This document shows, piece by piece, positions 55,730-64,000 of a stretch of DNA of 64,000 nucleotides. Below the pieces are notes generated by a model. That model made no database searches and had not been told where the DNA came from. It saw nothing but the letters and a program-made list of their open reading frames with translations. The DNA lies in contig NZ_NRRD01000001.1 in assembly GCF_020023995.1 (NCBI RefSeq), positions 62,001 to 126,000 on the forward strand. The letters run 5' to 3'. Numbering within the stretch: the stretch's first letter is position 1; each line of letters starts with the position of its first letter. A program made the position numbers and the translations under genes. Source of the stretch: Rhodobacter sp. TJ_12 (GTDB lineage Bacteria; Pseudomonadota; Alphaproteobacteria; Rhodobacterales; Rhodobacteraceae).

Positions 55730-56017
55730 TCAGCCGTTGACGCTGTCCTTGAGCGCTTTCGCGATCGTGACTTTGACCTGCTTGTCCGCCGGTTTCATCA
55801 TGGTTTCGCCGGTGGCCGGGTTGCGGACCTGACGCTCCGGGCGCGCCTTGCACGAGACCTTGCCGATGCCCGGCAGGGTCACGGCCCCACCTTCAGCCAC
55901 TTCTTTGGTCACGACTTCGGCGATGGCGTCGAGCGCAGCCGAGGCGGTTTTCTTGTCCGAGCCCATGGCTTCGGCAAGCGCGGCCACCAGCTGGGTCTTG
56001 GTCATCGGTTTCGACAT
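55730..56017 (-). CDS. hup: DNA-binding protein HU
   Basis: A 95-residue histone-like protein that bends DNA as a dimer. The HU core is obvious: MTKTQLVAALAEAMGSDKKTA, VTLPGIGKVSC, and ARPERQVRNPATGETM, which contains the DNA-contacting arm around RNPATGE. ATG 56017 follows GAGAGGAAA; an upstream in-frame start would add five residues. It is a single-gene unit with its own promoter and terminator. It could be one of two HU/IHF-type genes in the genome. Confidence 0.97.
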   Translation of the reverse strand: MSKPMTKTQLVAALAEAMGSDKKTASAALDAIAEVVTKEVAEGGAVTLPGIGKVSCKARPERQVRNPATGETMMKPADKQVKVTIAKALKDSVNG

Positions 56018-56084
56018 GGGTTTTCCTCTCATACGCCCCGTTTTGCGGGGTCGATCTGGCCGTTTGCACGGTTTCGTGTGCCCT

Positions 56085-56113
56085 CTAACACACGGTTTTT
56101 TTCAACAAGGCAA
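56085..56113 (-). promoter_or_regulatory. Candidate hup promoter
   Basis: On the minus strand TTGCCT (56108-56113), a 17-base spacer and TGTTAG (56085-56090) precede hup by about 70 bases. The spacer carries an A-tract, which often strengthens promoters. Confidence 0.4.
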
Positions 56114-56174
56114 GCCTTTTCGGCCCGTTTTGGCGAATTTCCGCGGGGGCATACACGGGGGCAGGGGGCCGCCG

Positions 56175-57650
56175 TTACAAGAAGGCAGTTTCATCAAAGG
56201 AACGCAACTTCCGGCTGTGAATCCGCTCCAGCGGCATGTCGCGCAATTTCTCCATCGCGCGCACCCCGATCAGCAGATGGTTTGCCACTTGGGTGCGGTA
56301 GAATTCGGTCGCCATGCCCGGCAATTTCAGCTCTCCGTGCAAGGGTTTGTCGGACACGCACAGCAGCGTGCCATAGGGCACCCGGAACCGGAATCCATTG
56401 GCCGCGATGGTGGCGCTTTCCATATCCAGCGCAATGGCGCGGCTTTGGCTGAGCCGTTGCACCGGGCCGGACTGGTCGCGCAACTCCCAGTTGCGGTTGT
56501 CGATCGTTGCGACCGTGCCGGTGCGCATGATCCGCTTAAGTTCATAGCCTTCAAGCTTTGTGATCTCGGCCACCGCCTCTTGCAGGGCAACCTGCACCTC
56601 GGCTAAGGCCGGGATCGGCACCCAGATCGGCAGGTCGTCATCGAGCACGTGATCTTCGCGCAAATAGGCATGGGCCAGCACGAAATCGCCCAAGCTTTGC
56701 GAATTGCGCAGCCCCGCGCAATGGCCCACCATCAGCCACGCATGCGGGCGCAGCACGGCAATATGATCGGTTGCCGTTTTCGCGTTGGACGGTCCCACGC
56801 CGATATTGACCAGCGTGATCCCGTTCCCATCGGGCCGTTTGAGGTGATAGGCGGGCATTTGCGGCAGTTTCGTCATCGGTGGGATCACCCCGTCCGATGT
56901 CGAAATCTCGATATTGCCGGGGGCGACAAAGCTTGTGTAGCCCTGTGCCGGGTCCGCCAGCATCTTGCGCGCCACCGCCTCAAACTCATCAACATAGAAC
57001 TGATAGTTGGTGAACAGCACGTGGTTTTGAAAATGCTCGGGCAGGGTCGCGGTGTAATGCGCCAGTCGCGCAAGCGAATAATCCACCCGTTGCGCGGTAA
57101 AGGGCGCCAGATGGCCCGATCCATCGGCATGCAGATCGGCGGTGCCATTGACGATGTCATCATTCATTGAGGCCAGCGCGGGCACATCGAACACATCGCG
57201 CAGGCTGATCCCCAGTGCGCCTTCTTGCGGCACGGTCACCTCGGGCTGGCCCGCCACGGCGAAATGCACGGGGATCGGCGTGGTCGAGGGCCCCACCTGC
57301 ACGGTCGCATTGTGGTTGCGCATCAACAGGCCGATCTGCTGCGTCAGGTAATTGCGGAACAGGTCGGGCCGGGTGATCGTGGCGGAATAGGTGCCGGGTT
57401 CGGACACATGGCCAAAGCTAAGCCGACTGTCACCTTTGACATGGGAATTCACCGTCAGCCGCACCTCGGGGTAAAATGCCCGGTAGCGCGATTTGGCAGA
57501 GCCGGTTTCCAGCACCTTGTTGAACTTTTCCAGCAAGAACCCCGTCGCCTCGGCATAAAGCGCTTCAAGCCGCGCCACGGCGGCGGCGGCATCGGTGAAG
57601 CTTTCTGGGTCGGCATGGGGGGAAGTCTGGATCGTCAGCGGGTCTGTCAT
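56175..57650 (-). CDS. amn: AMP nucleosidase
   Basis: A 491-residue enzyme that hydrolyses AMP to adenine and ribose 5-phosphate. The N-terminal regulatory domain (about 1-180) is followed by a nucleoside-phosphorylase-like domain: VNIGVGPSNAKTATDHIAVLRPHAWLMVGHCAGLR, then ALDMESATIAANGFRFRVPYGTLLCVSDKPLHGELKLPG. Length matches the E. coli Amn family (484 residues). The start ATG overlaps the ade stop codon by three bases, giving a coupled purine-salvage pair in which adenine produced here is deaminated by the neighbouring enzyme. Confidence 0.97.
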   Translation of the reverse strand: MTDPLTIQTSPHADPESFTDAAAAVARLEALYAEATGFLLEKFNKVLETGSAKSRYRAFYPEVRLTVNSHVKGDSRLSFGHVSEPGTYSATITRPDLFRNYLTQQIGLLMRNHNATVQVGPSTTPIPVHFAVAGQPEVTVPQEGALGISLRDVFDVPALASMNDDIVNGTADLHADGSGHLAPFTAQRVDYSLARLAHYTATLPEHFQNHVLFTNYQFYVDEFEAVARKMLADPAQGYTSFVAPGNIEISTSDGVIPPMTKLPQMPAYHLKRPDGNGITLVNIGVGPSNAKTATDHIAVLRPHAWLMVGHCAGLRNSQSLGDFVLAHAYLREDHVLDDDLPIWVPIPALAEVQVALQEAVAEITKLEGYELKRIMRTGTVATIDNRNWELRDQSGPVQRLSQSRAIALDMESATIAANGFRFRVPYGTLLCVSDKPLHGELKLPGMATEFYRTQVANHLLIGVRAMEKLRDMPLERIHSRKLRSFDETAFL

Positions 57651-59449
57651 TCGAACAACTCGGTCAATTGGAAGGTTTTGACGTCGACGAGCCCAAGGTC
57701 AGAGATACGGATCTCTGGGATCACGACGAGCGCCAGCAATGAATGCTGCATATAGGCGTTGTTGAGCGTGCATCCACATTGCGCCATCGCTTCGACCATG
57801 TTCGCCGCCCGCGCGGCGACTTCGGCGGCCGGGTCATCAGACATCAGCCCCGCAATCGGCAAGGGCACGGCGGCCAGTTCCACCCCGTCTTTCCAAACCG
57901 AAATGCCGCCGCCCATCTCGCCCAAGCGGTTGGCGCAAGCGGCCATGCTTTCGCGGTCGGTGCCGACGACGATCATATGATGGCTGTCATGCGCGACGGT
58001 GGAGCCCATCGCCATTTTGCCTTTATAGCCAAAGCCAGAGACAAAGCCGTTGACGACCTTGCCGGTGCCGCGGTGACGCTCGACCAAAGCGATCTGCGCC
58101 ACGTCTTTGCTTTCATCGGGCTGTGCCAACCCATCAACCACCTGCAAGGTGGCGGTAAGGGCTTTCGTCGGCGCTTGGTTTTCCACTACGCCAATCACCT
58201 TAGCGGTGACGGTATTGGCGCCTTCGGGCGCGGCAATGGCAAAATCTTCCGCCGTCAGTTGTTTGCCCAGATGCACCGTGTTGCGTGCGCTTTCGGGCCA
58301 GTCGTAATGCGGGCAAGGCACTTTGAGCACGCCCGCCTCCGCCACAACTTGGCCACGCGCGATCACCACTTCCACCGGAAGGGAGGCAAGGTCAGAAGAC
58401 AAGATCACATCGGCCCGCCGCCCGGGTGTGATGGACCCAAGCTCGCGTTCCAGCCCAAAATGGCTTGCCGTGTTCAGCGTGCACATTTGCAGCGCGACCA
58501 GCGGGTCACAGCCGCAGGCCACCGCATGGCGATAGACGCGGTTCATATGGCCCTCGTTCACCAGCGTGCCGGAATGGCAATCATCGGTGCACAAAATGAA
58601 GTTGCGCGGATCAAGGCCCTTTTCTGTTACGGCGGAGATCTGGCTTTCCACGTCATACCATGCCGAGCCCAGCCGCATCATCGCGCGCATGCCTTGGCGC
58701 ACGCGGGCAATCGCATCGGCCTCACACGTGCCTTCGTGATCATCCGCCGGGCCGCCCGCCGCATAGGCGCGAAACGGCGCGCCCAAATCGGGGCTCGCAT
58801 AATGGCCGCCCACGGTTTTCTGCGCATTTTGGGTGGCGGCAATCTCGGCCAGCATCTTCGGGTCGGCATTCACAACGCCGGGGAAGTTCATCATCTCCCC
58901 CAGCCCGATGATCCCCGGCCATGTCATCGCTTCGGCCACATCCTCGGGAGTGATTTCAAACCCGGTCGTTTCCAGCCCCGGCGCCGAGGGCGCGCAAGAA
59001 GGCATTTGCGTGAAGATGTTGACGGGCTGCAAAGCCGCCTCGTCATGCATCATCCGCACGCCTTCCAGCCCCAACACATTGGCGATCTCATGCGGGTCGG
59101 TGAACATGGTGGTGGTGCCATGCGGAATGACCGCAGCGGCAAATTCGGCGGGCGTCAGCATCCCGCTTTCGATATGCATATGCGCATCGCACAGGCCCGG
59201 CAGCATGTAGCGGCCCTTGGCCTCAATCACTTGCGTTTCGGGGCCAATCGCGGCGCTTAAATCCGGCGCAATCGCAGCAAAGCGGCCCTCGGCAATCGCT
59301 ATGTCATAGCCCTCCAGCACTTCGCGGCTGTGGACATTGACCCATTTGCCCTGCCGGATCACCATATCGGCCGGCGTCCGACCTGCCGCGACCGCAACAA
59401 GCTGCGGCGCTGCTTCAGGCCATGATTTCAGGTGTTTCATCTGTTCCAT
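57647..59449 (-). CDS. ade: Adenine deaminase
   Basis: A 600-residue metal-dependent amidohydrolase converting adenine to hypoxanthine and ammonia. DAHMHIESGMLTP contains the first metal His pair, TDPHEIANVLG follows, and DDCHSGTLVNEGHMNR is an Ade signature. The C-terminal part has MVVGTDRESM-like and GGGISVWKDG segments. Length matches bacterial Ade (about 590). It is the first gene of the ade-amn pair, and the four-base overlap indicates coupled translation. It is divergent from the epimerase-like gene, 78 bases away. Confidence 0.96.
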   Translation of the reverse strand: MEQMKHLKSWPEAAPQLVAVAAGRTPADMVIRQGKWVNVHSREVLEGYDIAIAEGRFAAIAPDLSAAIGPETQVIEAKGRYMLPGLCDAHMHIESGMLTPAEFAAAVIPHGTTTMFTDPHEIANVLGLEGVRMMHDEAALQPVNIFTQMPSCAPSAPGLETTGFEITPEDVAEAMTWPGIIGLGEMMNFPGVVNADPKMLAEIAATQNAQKTVGGHYASPDLGAPFRAYAAGGPADDHEGTCEADAIARVRQGMRAMMRLGSAWYDVESQISAVTEKGLDPRNFILCTDDCHSGTLVNEGHMNRVYRHAVACGCDPLVALQMCTLNTASHFGLERELGSITPGRRADVILSSDLASLPVEVVIARGQVVAEAGVLKVPCPHYDWPESARNTVHLGKQLTAEDFAIAAPEGANTVTAKVIGVVENQAPTKALTATLQVVDGLAQPDESKDVAQIALVERHRGTGKVVNGFVSGFGYKGKMAMGSTVAHDSHHMIVVGTDRESMAACANRLGEMGGGISVWKDGVELAAVPLPIAGLMSDDPAAEVAARAANMVEAMAQCGCTLNNAYMQHSLLALVVIPEIRISDLGLVDVKTFQLTELFE

Positions 59450-59527
59450 GTCTCAGCCTGCCACCGCTTTTTGCCCTTCGCAAGTGACGAGGTGATGACT
59501 AGGTTACACACAAGGATAGGAGGGATG

Positions 59528-60367
59528 ATGAAAACACTGCTTTCCATCGGGCATGGCTATTCGGCGCGGGCCTTGGGGCGGCTTTTGCTGTCGCAGGGTT
59601 GGCGGATCATCGCCACAAGCCGCAGCGCAGAAAAAGTGGAAATGCTGCGCAGCGAAGGGTTGGAGGCGATGGTCTGGACAGGGGGCCCATTACCGCTGTC
59701 AGAGGCGACGCATCTGCTGTCTTCGGTGGGGCCGGACAGCACCGGAGACCCGGTTCTTGCTGCGCAGAAAGACGCAATTGCTGCGGCGCAGCATTTGACG
59801 TGGGTCGGCTATCTTTCGACGGTTGGCGTTTACGGGGATCATGCGGGCGGCTGGGTCGATGAAGACACCCCGTTGACCCCCGGCACCGCGCGCGGCAAGG
59901 CGCGCGTCGCGGCAGAGGCAGAATGGCAAGCGCTGGGCCTGCCGCTGCATATCTTCCGTTTGGCGGGGATTTACGGCCCCGGGCGCGGCCCTTTTGCCAA
60001 GGTGCGCAATGGCACCGCGCGGTTGATTATCAAGCCCGGGCAGGTGTTTTCGCGCATTCATGTCGACGATATCGCACAGGTTCTGGCGGTCTCGATCGCG
60101 CAGCCCAATCCGGGGCGGGTCTACAATGTCTGCGATGATCTGGCGGCCCCACCCGAAGATGTGCTTGCCTATGCCGCCGAATTGCTTGGCCTGCCGCGCC
60201 CGCCCGAGGAGCCGTTTGACCCCAGCACCATGACCCCGATGGCGGCAAGCTTCTATGCAGAGAACAAACGGGTGCGAAACGACCGTCTCAAAGAAGAACT
60301 TGGCGTGCAGTTGCGCTACCCAGATTACCGCGCGGGTTTGCAGGCGATTCTGCGCAGCGAAGATTAG
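59528..60367 (+). CDS. NAD-dependent epimerase/dehydratase-like protein (YeeZ type)
   Basis: A 279-residue Rossmann-fold protein of the extended SDR superfamily. The nucleotide-binding start is LLSIGHGYSARALGRLLLSQGW (GxGxxA type), with LSTVGVYGDHAGGWVDEDTPL in place of the usual Ser-Tyr-Lys stretch. FRLAGIYGPGRGPF and IHVDDIAQVL are also typical. The catalytic Tyr appears within VYG but the YxxxK lysine is displaced, as in YeeZ-like proteins. The substrate is unknown. Of two adjacent ATG codons, 59528 is better spaced from AGGAGGG. It overlaps the convergent MFS gene by four bases. Confidence 0.85.
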   Translation: MKTLLSIGHGYSARALGRLLLSQGWRIIATSRSAEKVEMLRSEGLEAMVWTGGPLPLSEATHLLSSVGPDSTGDPVLAAQKDAIAAAQHLTWVGYLSTVGVYGDHAGGWVDEDTPLTPGTARGKARVAAEAEWQALGLPLHIFRLAGIYGPGRGPFAKVRNGTARLIIKPGQVFSRIHVDDIAQVLAVSIAQPNPGRVYNVCDDLAAPPEDVLAYAAELLGLPRPPEEPFDPSTMTPMAASFYAENKRVRNDRLKEELGVQLRYPDYRAGLQAILRSED

Positions 60368-61596
60368 GCGGGTTGAAGCATCACGGGCCGGTCCCGCACC
60401 GGCAAATGCACCAGTGCGGAAAAGGCGCCGACGCCCACGCCGACCCACCACACCAGTGTGTAATCGCCCGCGATGTCATAAAGCCGCCCGCCCAGCCAAA
60501 CGCCCAGAAACGCACCCAATTGATGGGAAAAGAACACCACGCCATAGAGCGTGCCCATGTAGCGCAGCCCGTAAAGGTCTGCGACAAGGCCCGAGGTTAA
60601 CGGCACAGTGGCCAGCCACAACGCCCCCATGACAAGCGAAAAGATCAGCACCGAACCGGGGGTGATCGGCAGCAAGATGAAACTGGCTGCCGCGATGGTG
60701 CGCAAAAGGTAAATCAGCGCAAGCAGGTATTTCTTACTCCACCTTTTGCCCGCCCAGCCTGCGAAAATCGTGCCCGCGATATTGGCCAGCCCAATCACCG
60801 CGATGGCAAAGGCGCCAAGCGCAGATTGTGTTTCAATACCCAGTGCCGCAAGCATGGAGCCCGGCGGCACCGCCCCGCACATCTCGGTGATCATTGCGGG
60901 GAAATGGGCGGTGATGAAGGCGAGCTGATAGCCGCAGGAAAAGAACCCCAGAAAGATCAAAATGAAAGACGGATCGCGCAGCGCGCGCGACACGACCGCG
61001 CCCATGCTTTCCTCGCTCGGCCCGGGGGCGGTGCGCGCCGGGCTGCGCAGCATCGGCAGGGCGAAGAGGGCGAGCAAGATCACGCCTGCAAAGATCACAA
61101 AAACCGTCTGCCACGGGAAATAGGCCAAAAGCGCCTCGGCCAAGGGGGCGCCAAAAACTTGGCCCGCAGAGCCTGCCGCCGTGGCAATGCCCAGCGCAAG
61201 CGAGCGGTTTTCATCGGAGGCTGCACGCCCGACGACGGCCAGAATGACCCCAAAGCCGGTACCTGCAATGCCAAAGCCCACCAGAATTTCCAGCAGATCG
61301 TGCTGCCAAGGAGCTGTGGCAAAAGCCGATAGCACCAACCCCGCCGCATACATCAGCGCGCCCAAGGTGATGGCACGGCGGTCGCCAAACCGTTCTGCCA
61401 GCGCGCCAAAGATCGGCTGGCCAATCCCCCAAGCAAGGTTCTGAATGGCGATCGCAAGGCTGAACTCGGCCCGGGGCCAGCCGAATTCCGCCGCAATCGG
61501 GATCTGGAACACCCCGAAAGAGGCGCGGATCGCAAAGCCCAACATCAAGATAATGGCCCCGCCAATCAGGACGGGGGAAATGAGGCGGGTCTGCAT
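60364..61596 (-). CDS. MFS-family permease
   Basis: A 410-residue transporter with 12 predicted hydrophobic helices. GALAERFGDRRAITLGALM is the conserved cytoplasmic loop between helices 2 and 3 of major facilitator proteins. The family resembles oxalate/formate or monocarboxylate-type MFS members by its overall layout, but the substrate cannot be named. ATG 61596 is used because GGGAGA lies upstream; an earlier in-frame start would add 13 residues. It is convergent with the epimerase-like gene and 54 bases downstream of the flavoprotein gene. Confidence 0.88.
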   Translation of the reverse strand: MQTRLISPVLIGGAIILMLGFAIRASFGVFQIPIAAEFGWPRAEFSLAIAIQNLAWGIGQPIFGALAERFGDRRAITLGALMYAAGLVLSAFATAPWQHDLLEILVGFGIAGTGFGVILAVVGRAASDENRSLALGIATAAGSAGQVFGAPLAEALLAYFPWQTVFVIFAGVILLALFALPMLRSPARTAPGPSEESMGAVVSRALRDPSFILIFLGFFSCGYQLAFITAHFPAMITEMCGAVPPGSMLAALGIETQSALGAFAIAVIGLANIAGTIFAGWAGKRWSKKYLLALIYLLRTIAAASFILLPITPGSVLIFSLVMGALWLATVPLTSGLVADLYGLRYMGTLYGVVFFSHQLGAFLGVWLGGRLYDIAGDYTLVWWVGVGVGAFSALVHLPVRDRPVMLQPA

Positions 61597-61650
61597 TCGG
61601 CACGTCTCCCTTGCGCAAGGGCGCCAGTTCGACATGCGCGCGCGCCCGCG

Positions 61651-62838
61651 TCAATCCGACATTTGTGCCGGGAACAATCGCGCCGCGGCGGCGCGCCCCG
61701 CCGCGCGGCCCGTGGCCAAGCAGCCGGTCAGCAGATAGCCGCCCGTCGGGGCCTCCCAATCCAGCATTTCACCCGCCGCGAACACACCGGTCAGTGCGGT
61801 CAGTTCCAGCCCGGTGATCAGCGCGCCGGCGGTGATCCCGCCCGCCGAGGAAATCGCCTCGGCCAATGGGCGCGGTCCGGTATGGCGCACCGGAAGCGCT
61901 TTCAGTTTACGCGCCAAGGCCAGCGGGTCTTTGGGCAAAGGGCGGCCCCATTCATTCGCCAACGCCAGTTTCACAGGATCAAGGCGCAGCGCCTTGCGCA
62001 GCCGGTTTTGCTGACTGTCTTTGTTGGAGGTGCGGCTTAGCCGATGCGCCACCGCTTCCACATCCAGATCGGGCGCAAGATCAAGCACCAGCGTCGCACC
62101 ATCGCGCACGGCAGCGGAGAGCGCATAGACGCCGCCACCCTCTATCCCCTTGGTGGACAGGACGAACTCTCCTCGGCTGATCTGATCGGGAACGGATAAG
62201 GCCGCGCCTTTGACGGGCTGACCCAGATGCGGGGTCATATGTTGCGACCACGCGACCCCAAAGCCCATATTCGCGGGGCGGAAGGGTGCGATCTCAACCC
62301 CCTGCGCGGCCAGCATCTCGACCCAACCGGCATCCGACCCAAGTCGGGGCCAACTGGCCCCGCCCAAAGCCAAGACCGTGGCATCGGGGCGGATGCTTTG
62401 CAGCCCCGCGGGCGTGTCGAACTGGAAGGTGCCGTTTTCGACGCCAATCCAACGCCAGCGCGTGTGCAGCGCCACGCCCAGCCCCGCAAGCCGGGCAAGC
62501 CAAGCACGCAGCAGGGGCGAGGCTTTCATCTCGACCGGAAACACCCGCCCGGTGGAGCCGGTGAACAAATCCACCCCAAGCCCGCGCGCGAATTCCATCA
62601 CCGCCTGCGGGCCGAAATCGGCCACATAAGGGCGCACCCAATCCGGGGTATAGGCCCTCAAGAACGCCGCAAGCGGTTCATCTTTGGTGATGTTCAGCCC
62701 AGATTTGCCCGCCATAAGGAATTTGCGCGCGGCTGTGGGCTTGGCTTCGGCCAGCGTAACCTTTGCCCCGGCGCGCGCCAGCACTTCGGCGGCCATCAGC
62801 CCGGCCGGACCTGCGCCAATGACCAGCGCCTGCGCCAT
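61651..62838 (-). CDS. HI0933/BaiN-type FAD-dependent flavoprotein
   Basis: A 395-residue flavoprotein. The dinucleotide-binding GAGPAGLMAAE is at residues 8-18. FLMAGKSGLNITKDEP is the family signature of HI0933-like proteins, and GGITAGALITGLELTALTGVFAAGEMLDWEAPTGGYLLTGCLATGRAAG is its C-terminal FAD-contact region (positions about 332-380). The reaction is unknown; some homologues reduce steroid or aromatic compounds. Its ATG overlaps the holA stop codon as TGATG, so translation follows holA, though a functional link is not obvious. Confidence 0.9.
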   Translation of the reverse strand: MAQALVIGAGPAGLMAAEVLARAGAKVTLAEAKPTAARKFLMAGKSGLNITKDEPLAAFLRAYTPDWVRPYVADFGPQAVMEFARGLGVDLFTGSTGRVFPVEMKASPLLRAWLARLAGLGVALHTRWRWIGVENGTFQFDTPAGLQSIRPDATVLALGGASWPRLGSDAGWVEMLAAQGVEIAPFRPANMGFGVAWSQHMTPHLGQPVKGAALSVPDQISRGEFVLSTKGIEGGGVYALSAAVRDGATLVLDLAPDLDVEAVAHRLSRTSNKDSQQNRLRKALRLDPVKLALANEWGRPLPKDPLALARKLKALPVRHTGPRPLAEAISSAGGITAGALITGLELTALTGVFAAGEMLDWEAPTGGYLLTGCLATGRAAGRAAAARLFPAQMSD

Positions 62839-63863
62839 CAGAGCTTCGCCGCGATAGAGGCGAGTCGCATTAAAGCGCGCTCCATCACCGCCATTTGCGG
62901 CGCCTTCGAGGAAGAACGCAGCGTCAGATCAGCCTCAATCAGCACTTTCAAGGCCTCTTCCAGCCGGTAAAGGCCCCATTTCTGCGCCTGCCCCTGCAAC
63001 CGGTCGCGGCGCGGGCCAAAAACCGGCGGGCGCATCCGCGCAATGCCCGAACCCGGTCCGCCCGGGTCCGAGGCCGCCATATGCAGCGTGCGAAAATGCC
63101 GAAGCGCCATGATCGCCAGCGTGACGGGCTGCACCCCTTGCCCCTCGATCCGGCGCATCATTTGCGCCAGCGCGACCACTTGCCCATTGGCGACAAGATC
63201 AAGCACCTCATCAACCTCGGCCTCGACGGTCGAGGGGGCGGACAGCGCGACCTCGGCGGGGGTCAAAGGCGCGCTGTCACCATGTTTATAAAGCGCAATT
63301 TTCTCTATGGTTTGGCGAAAATCGCCGGGGTCCAGCGCGCGCGACAGCGCCAGAATATCGGTCATCGTCTCGTTGGGCACATGGGCCAGACCGGCCTTTT
63401 TCAGAATATCTTCGATTTCTTCGCGGCTGGGCGGGTCGTCGTAAATGCCGATTGCGTAGGCATTGGGATGGTTTTCAAACGCTTTGCGCAGGGCGGACCG
63501 CGCCGCCAGCGCCCCGGCGGTGACCACGATCTGGGCATCGCCGCCGGTCCAAGCCTTCATCGCCTCGGCGAAAGCGGGGGCGGTGCCATCGGTGGCCTCT
63601 TCCACAAAGACCACGCGCGGGCCGGGGAAAAAGCCGATTTCCTTGATGGCATCCAGCACAAGTCCGGGGCTGCGGCGCAAATCGCCCCCCGCAAGCCGCG
63701 TCAGCCGCATTTCCGCCTCGCCCTCGGGGCCGATCAGGGCGGCAATCACCTCTTGGCGGCGCAACGCCACGCGCATCGCATCCGCGCCATAGATCAACAG
63801 GCCCATCCGCGCCGGATCGGGCTTGGCAAAATAGCGCACGGCGGCTGCGCCGGTCAGTTTCAT
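62838..63863 (-). CDS. holA: DNA polymerase III delta subunit
   Basis: A 341-residue subunit that opens the beta clamp as part of the clamp loader. The N-terminal LIYGADAMRVALRRQEVIAAL, the AAA-like part (VFVEEATD), and the C-terminal collar helices (IARMRPPVFGPRRDRLQGQAQKW) match alphaproteobacterial HolA. ATG 63863 is used because it overlaps the lptE stop as ATGA, the usual arrangement of lptE-holA; an upstream in-frame start would lie inside lptE. Confidence 0.93.
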   Translation of the reverse strand: MKLTGAAAVRYFAKPDPARMGLLIYGADAMRVALRRQEVIAALIGPEGEAEMRLTRLAGGDLRRSPGLVLDAIKEIGFFPGPRVVFVEEATDGTAPAFAEAMKAWTGGDAQIVVTAGALAARSALRKAFENHPNAYAIGIYDDPPSREEIEDILKKAGLAHVPNETMTDILALSRALDPGDFRQTIEKIALYKHGDSAPLTPAEVALSAPSTVEAEVDEVLDLVANGQVVALAQMMRRIEGQGVQPVTLAIMALRHFRTLHMAASDPGGPGSGIARMRPPVFGPRRDRLQGQAQKWGLYRLEEALKVLIEADLTLRSSSKAPQMAVMERALMRLASIAAKL

Positions 63864-64000
63864 TGCGGTAAGGTTCCGGCCTGCGCCAAAAGCCGGGTCA
63901 CGATTTGATCGGCCAGCATGCGCATCAAGCGGCGATGGGCGTCTTCTTCGGCGGCAGAGGTGGCGACAACGGTGCCAGAGGCCGACCAAGAGGTGAAACT
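63860..64000 (-). CDS. lptE: LPS-assembly lipoprotein LptE (C-terminal part)
   Basis: The last 46 residues of a minus-strand gene that continues beyond the window. The end reads SFTSWSASGTVVATSAAEED, followed by a helix with RLMRMLADQIVTRLLAQAGTLPQ. This C-terminal helix and the position just before holA match LptE of Rhodobacteraceae, which pairs with LptD to insert lipopolysaccharide in the outer membrane. The rest of the protein, including the lipobox, cannot be checked. It overlaps holA by four bases. Confidence 0.8.
   Translation of the reverse strand, partial: SFTSWSASGTVVATSAAEEDAHRRLMRMLADQIVTRLLAQAGTLPQ

Noticed and set aside
1-64000. tRNA, rRNA, CRISPR, IS element or prophage
   Set aside because: I scanned the intergenic gaps, nearly all shorter than 210 bases, and found no cloverleaf-like sequence, spacer array, transposase or phage gene.

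Overview
The window is a stretch of chromosome from an alphaproteobacterium, most likely a member of the Rhodobacteraceae. The grounds are the high G+C content, strong third-position G/C bias in every gene, and typical Rhodobacterales gene neighbourhoods: DUF4170 next to a Kdo-transferase homologue and lpxK, a YlxR-L7Ae fusion between nusA and infB, dapD followed by two small genes, and holA next to lptE. Genes sit on both strands in short operons, often with ATGA or TGATG overlaps. I see no rRNA, tRNA, IS element, prophage or CRISPR array. The content is mainly housekeeping, and the single clearly accessory-looking region is the secretion locus at about 2.0-12.3 kb.

Layout. 0-1.8 kb: a CoA-pyrophosphatase-type NUDIX gene (cut by the window edge), hslO (Hsp33) and a second NUDIX gene. 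2.0-10.5 kb: a four-gene type I secretion locus made of a 1243-residue protein with a BapA-type N-terminus and nine Ig-like repeats, a TolC-family lipoprotein, an ABC exporter and a HlyD-family adaptor. 10.5-12.3 kb: a divergent pair encoding a receiver-PP2C phosphatase and an HPt protein. 12.3-17.3 kb: ilvA, argG, mog, ubiG and pip. 17.4-22.9 kb: rimP-nusA-ylxR-infB behind a leader that contains an intrinsic terminator. 23-28.9 kb: a 45-residue small gene, then mutT, argJ, a parvulin-type foldase and secA. 29-34.9 kb: an unknown envelope protein, radC, dnaK-dnaJ (with a candidate heat-shock promoter) and alkB. 35-39.8 kb: mutY, a dciA-like gene, a dsbA-like gene, then lpxK, a Kdo-transferase homologue and DUF4170. 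40-46.4 kb: zapE, a luciferase-like oxidoreductase, accD-folC, a CPBP-family membrane protein and a TauE/SafE permease. 46.4-55.5 kb: asparaginase II, an IalB-family protein, rlmN, an ArnT-like glycosyltransferase overlapping a LOG-family gene, dapD with two small genes, an MltB-type transglycosylase and an EamA permease. 55.7-64 kb: hup (HU), amn-ade, an epimerase-like gene, an MFS permease, a flavoprotein, holA and lptE (cut by the window edge).

Several groups of genes work together. The secretion locus is self-contained (substrate, inner-membrane pump, adaptor, outer-membrane channel). The phosphatase/HPt pair that abuts it resembles the Pseudomonas HptB/HsbR switch, so it may control surface attachment; that is inference. 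amn and ade form a coupled AMP to adenine to hypoxanthine route. The lpxK/Kdo-transferase/DUF4170 group, and lptE at the end of the window, serve lipopolysaccharide assembly. rimP-nusA-ylxR-infB is the conserved transcription/translation operon, and its leader looks like a candidate attenuator.
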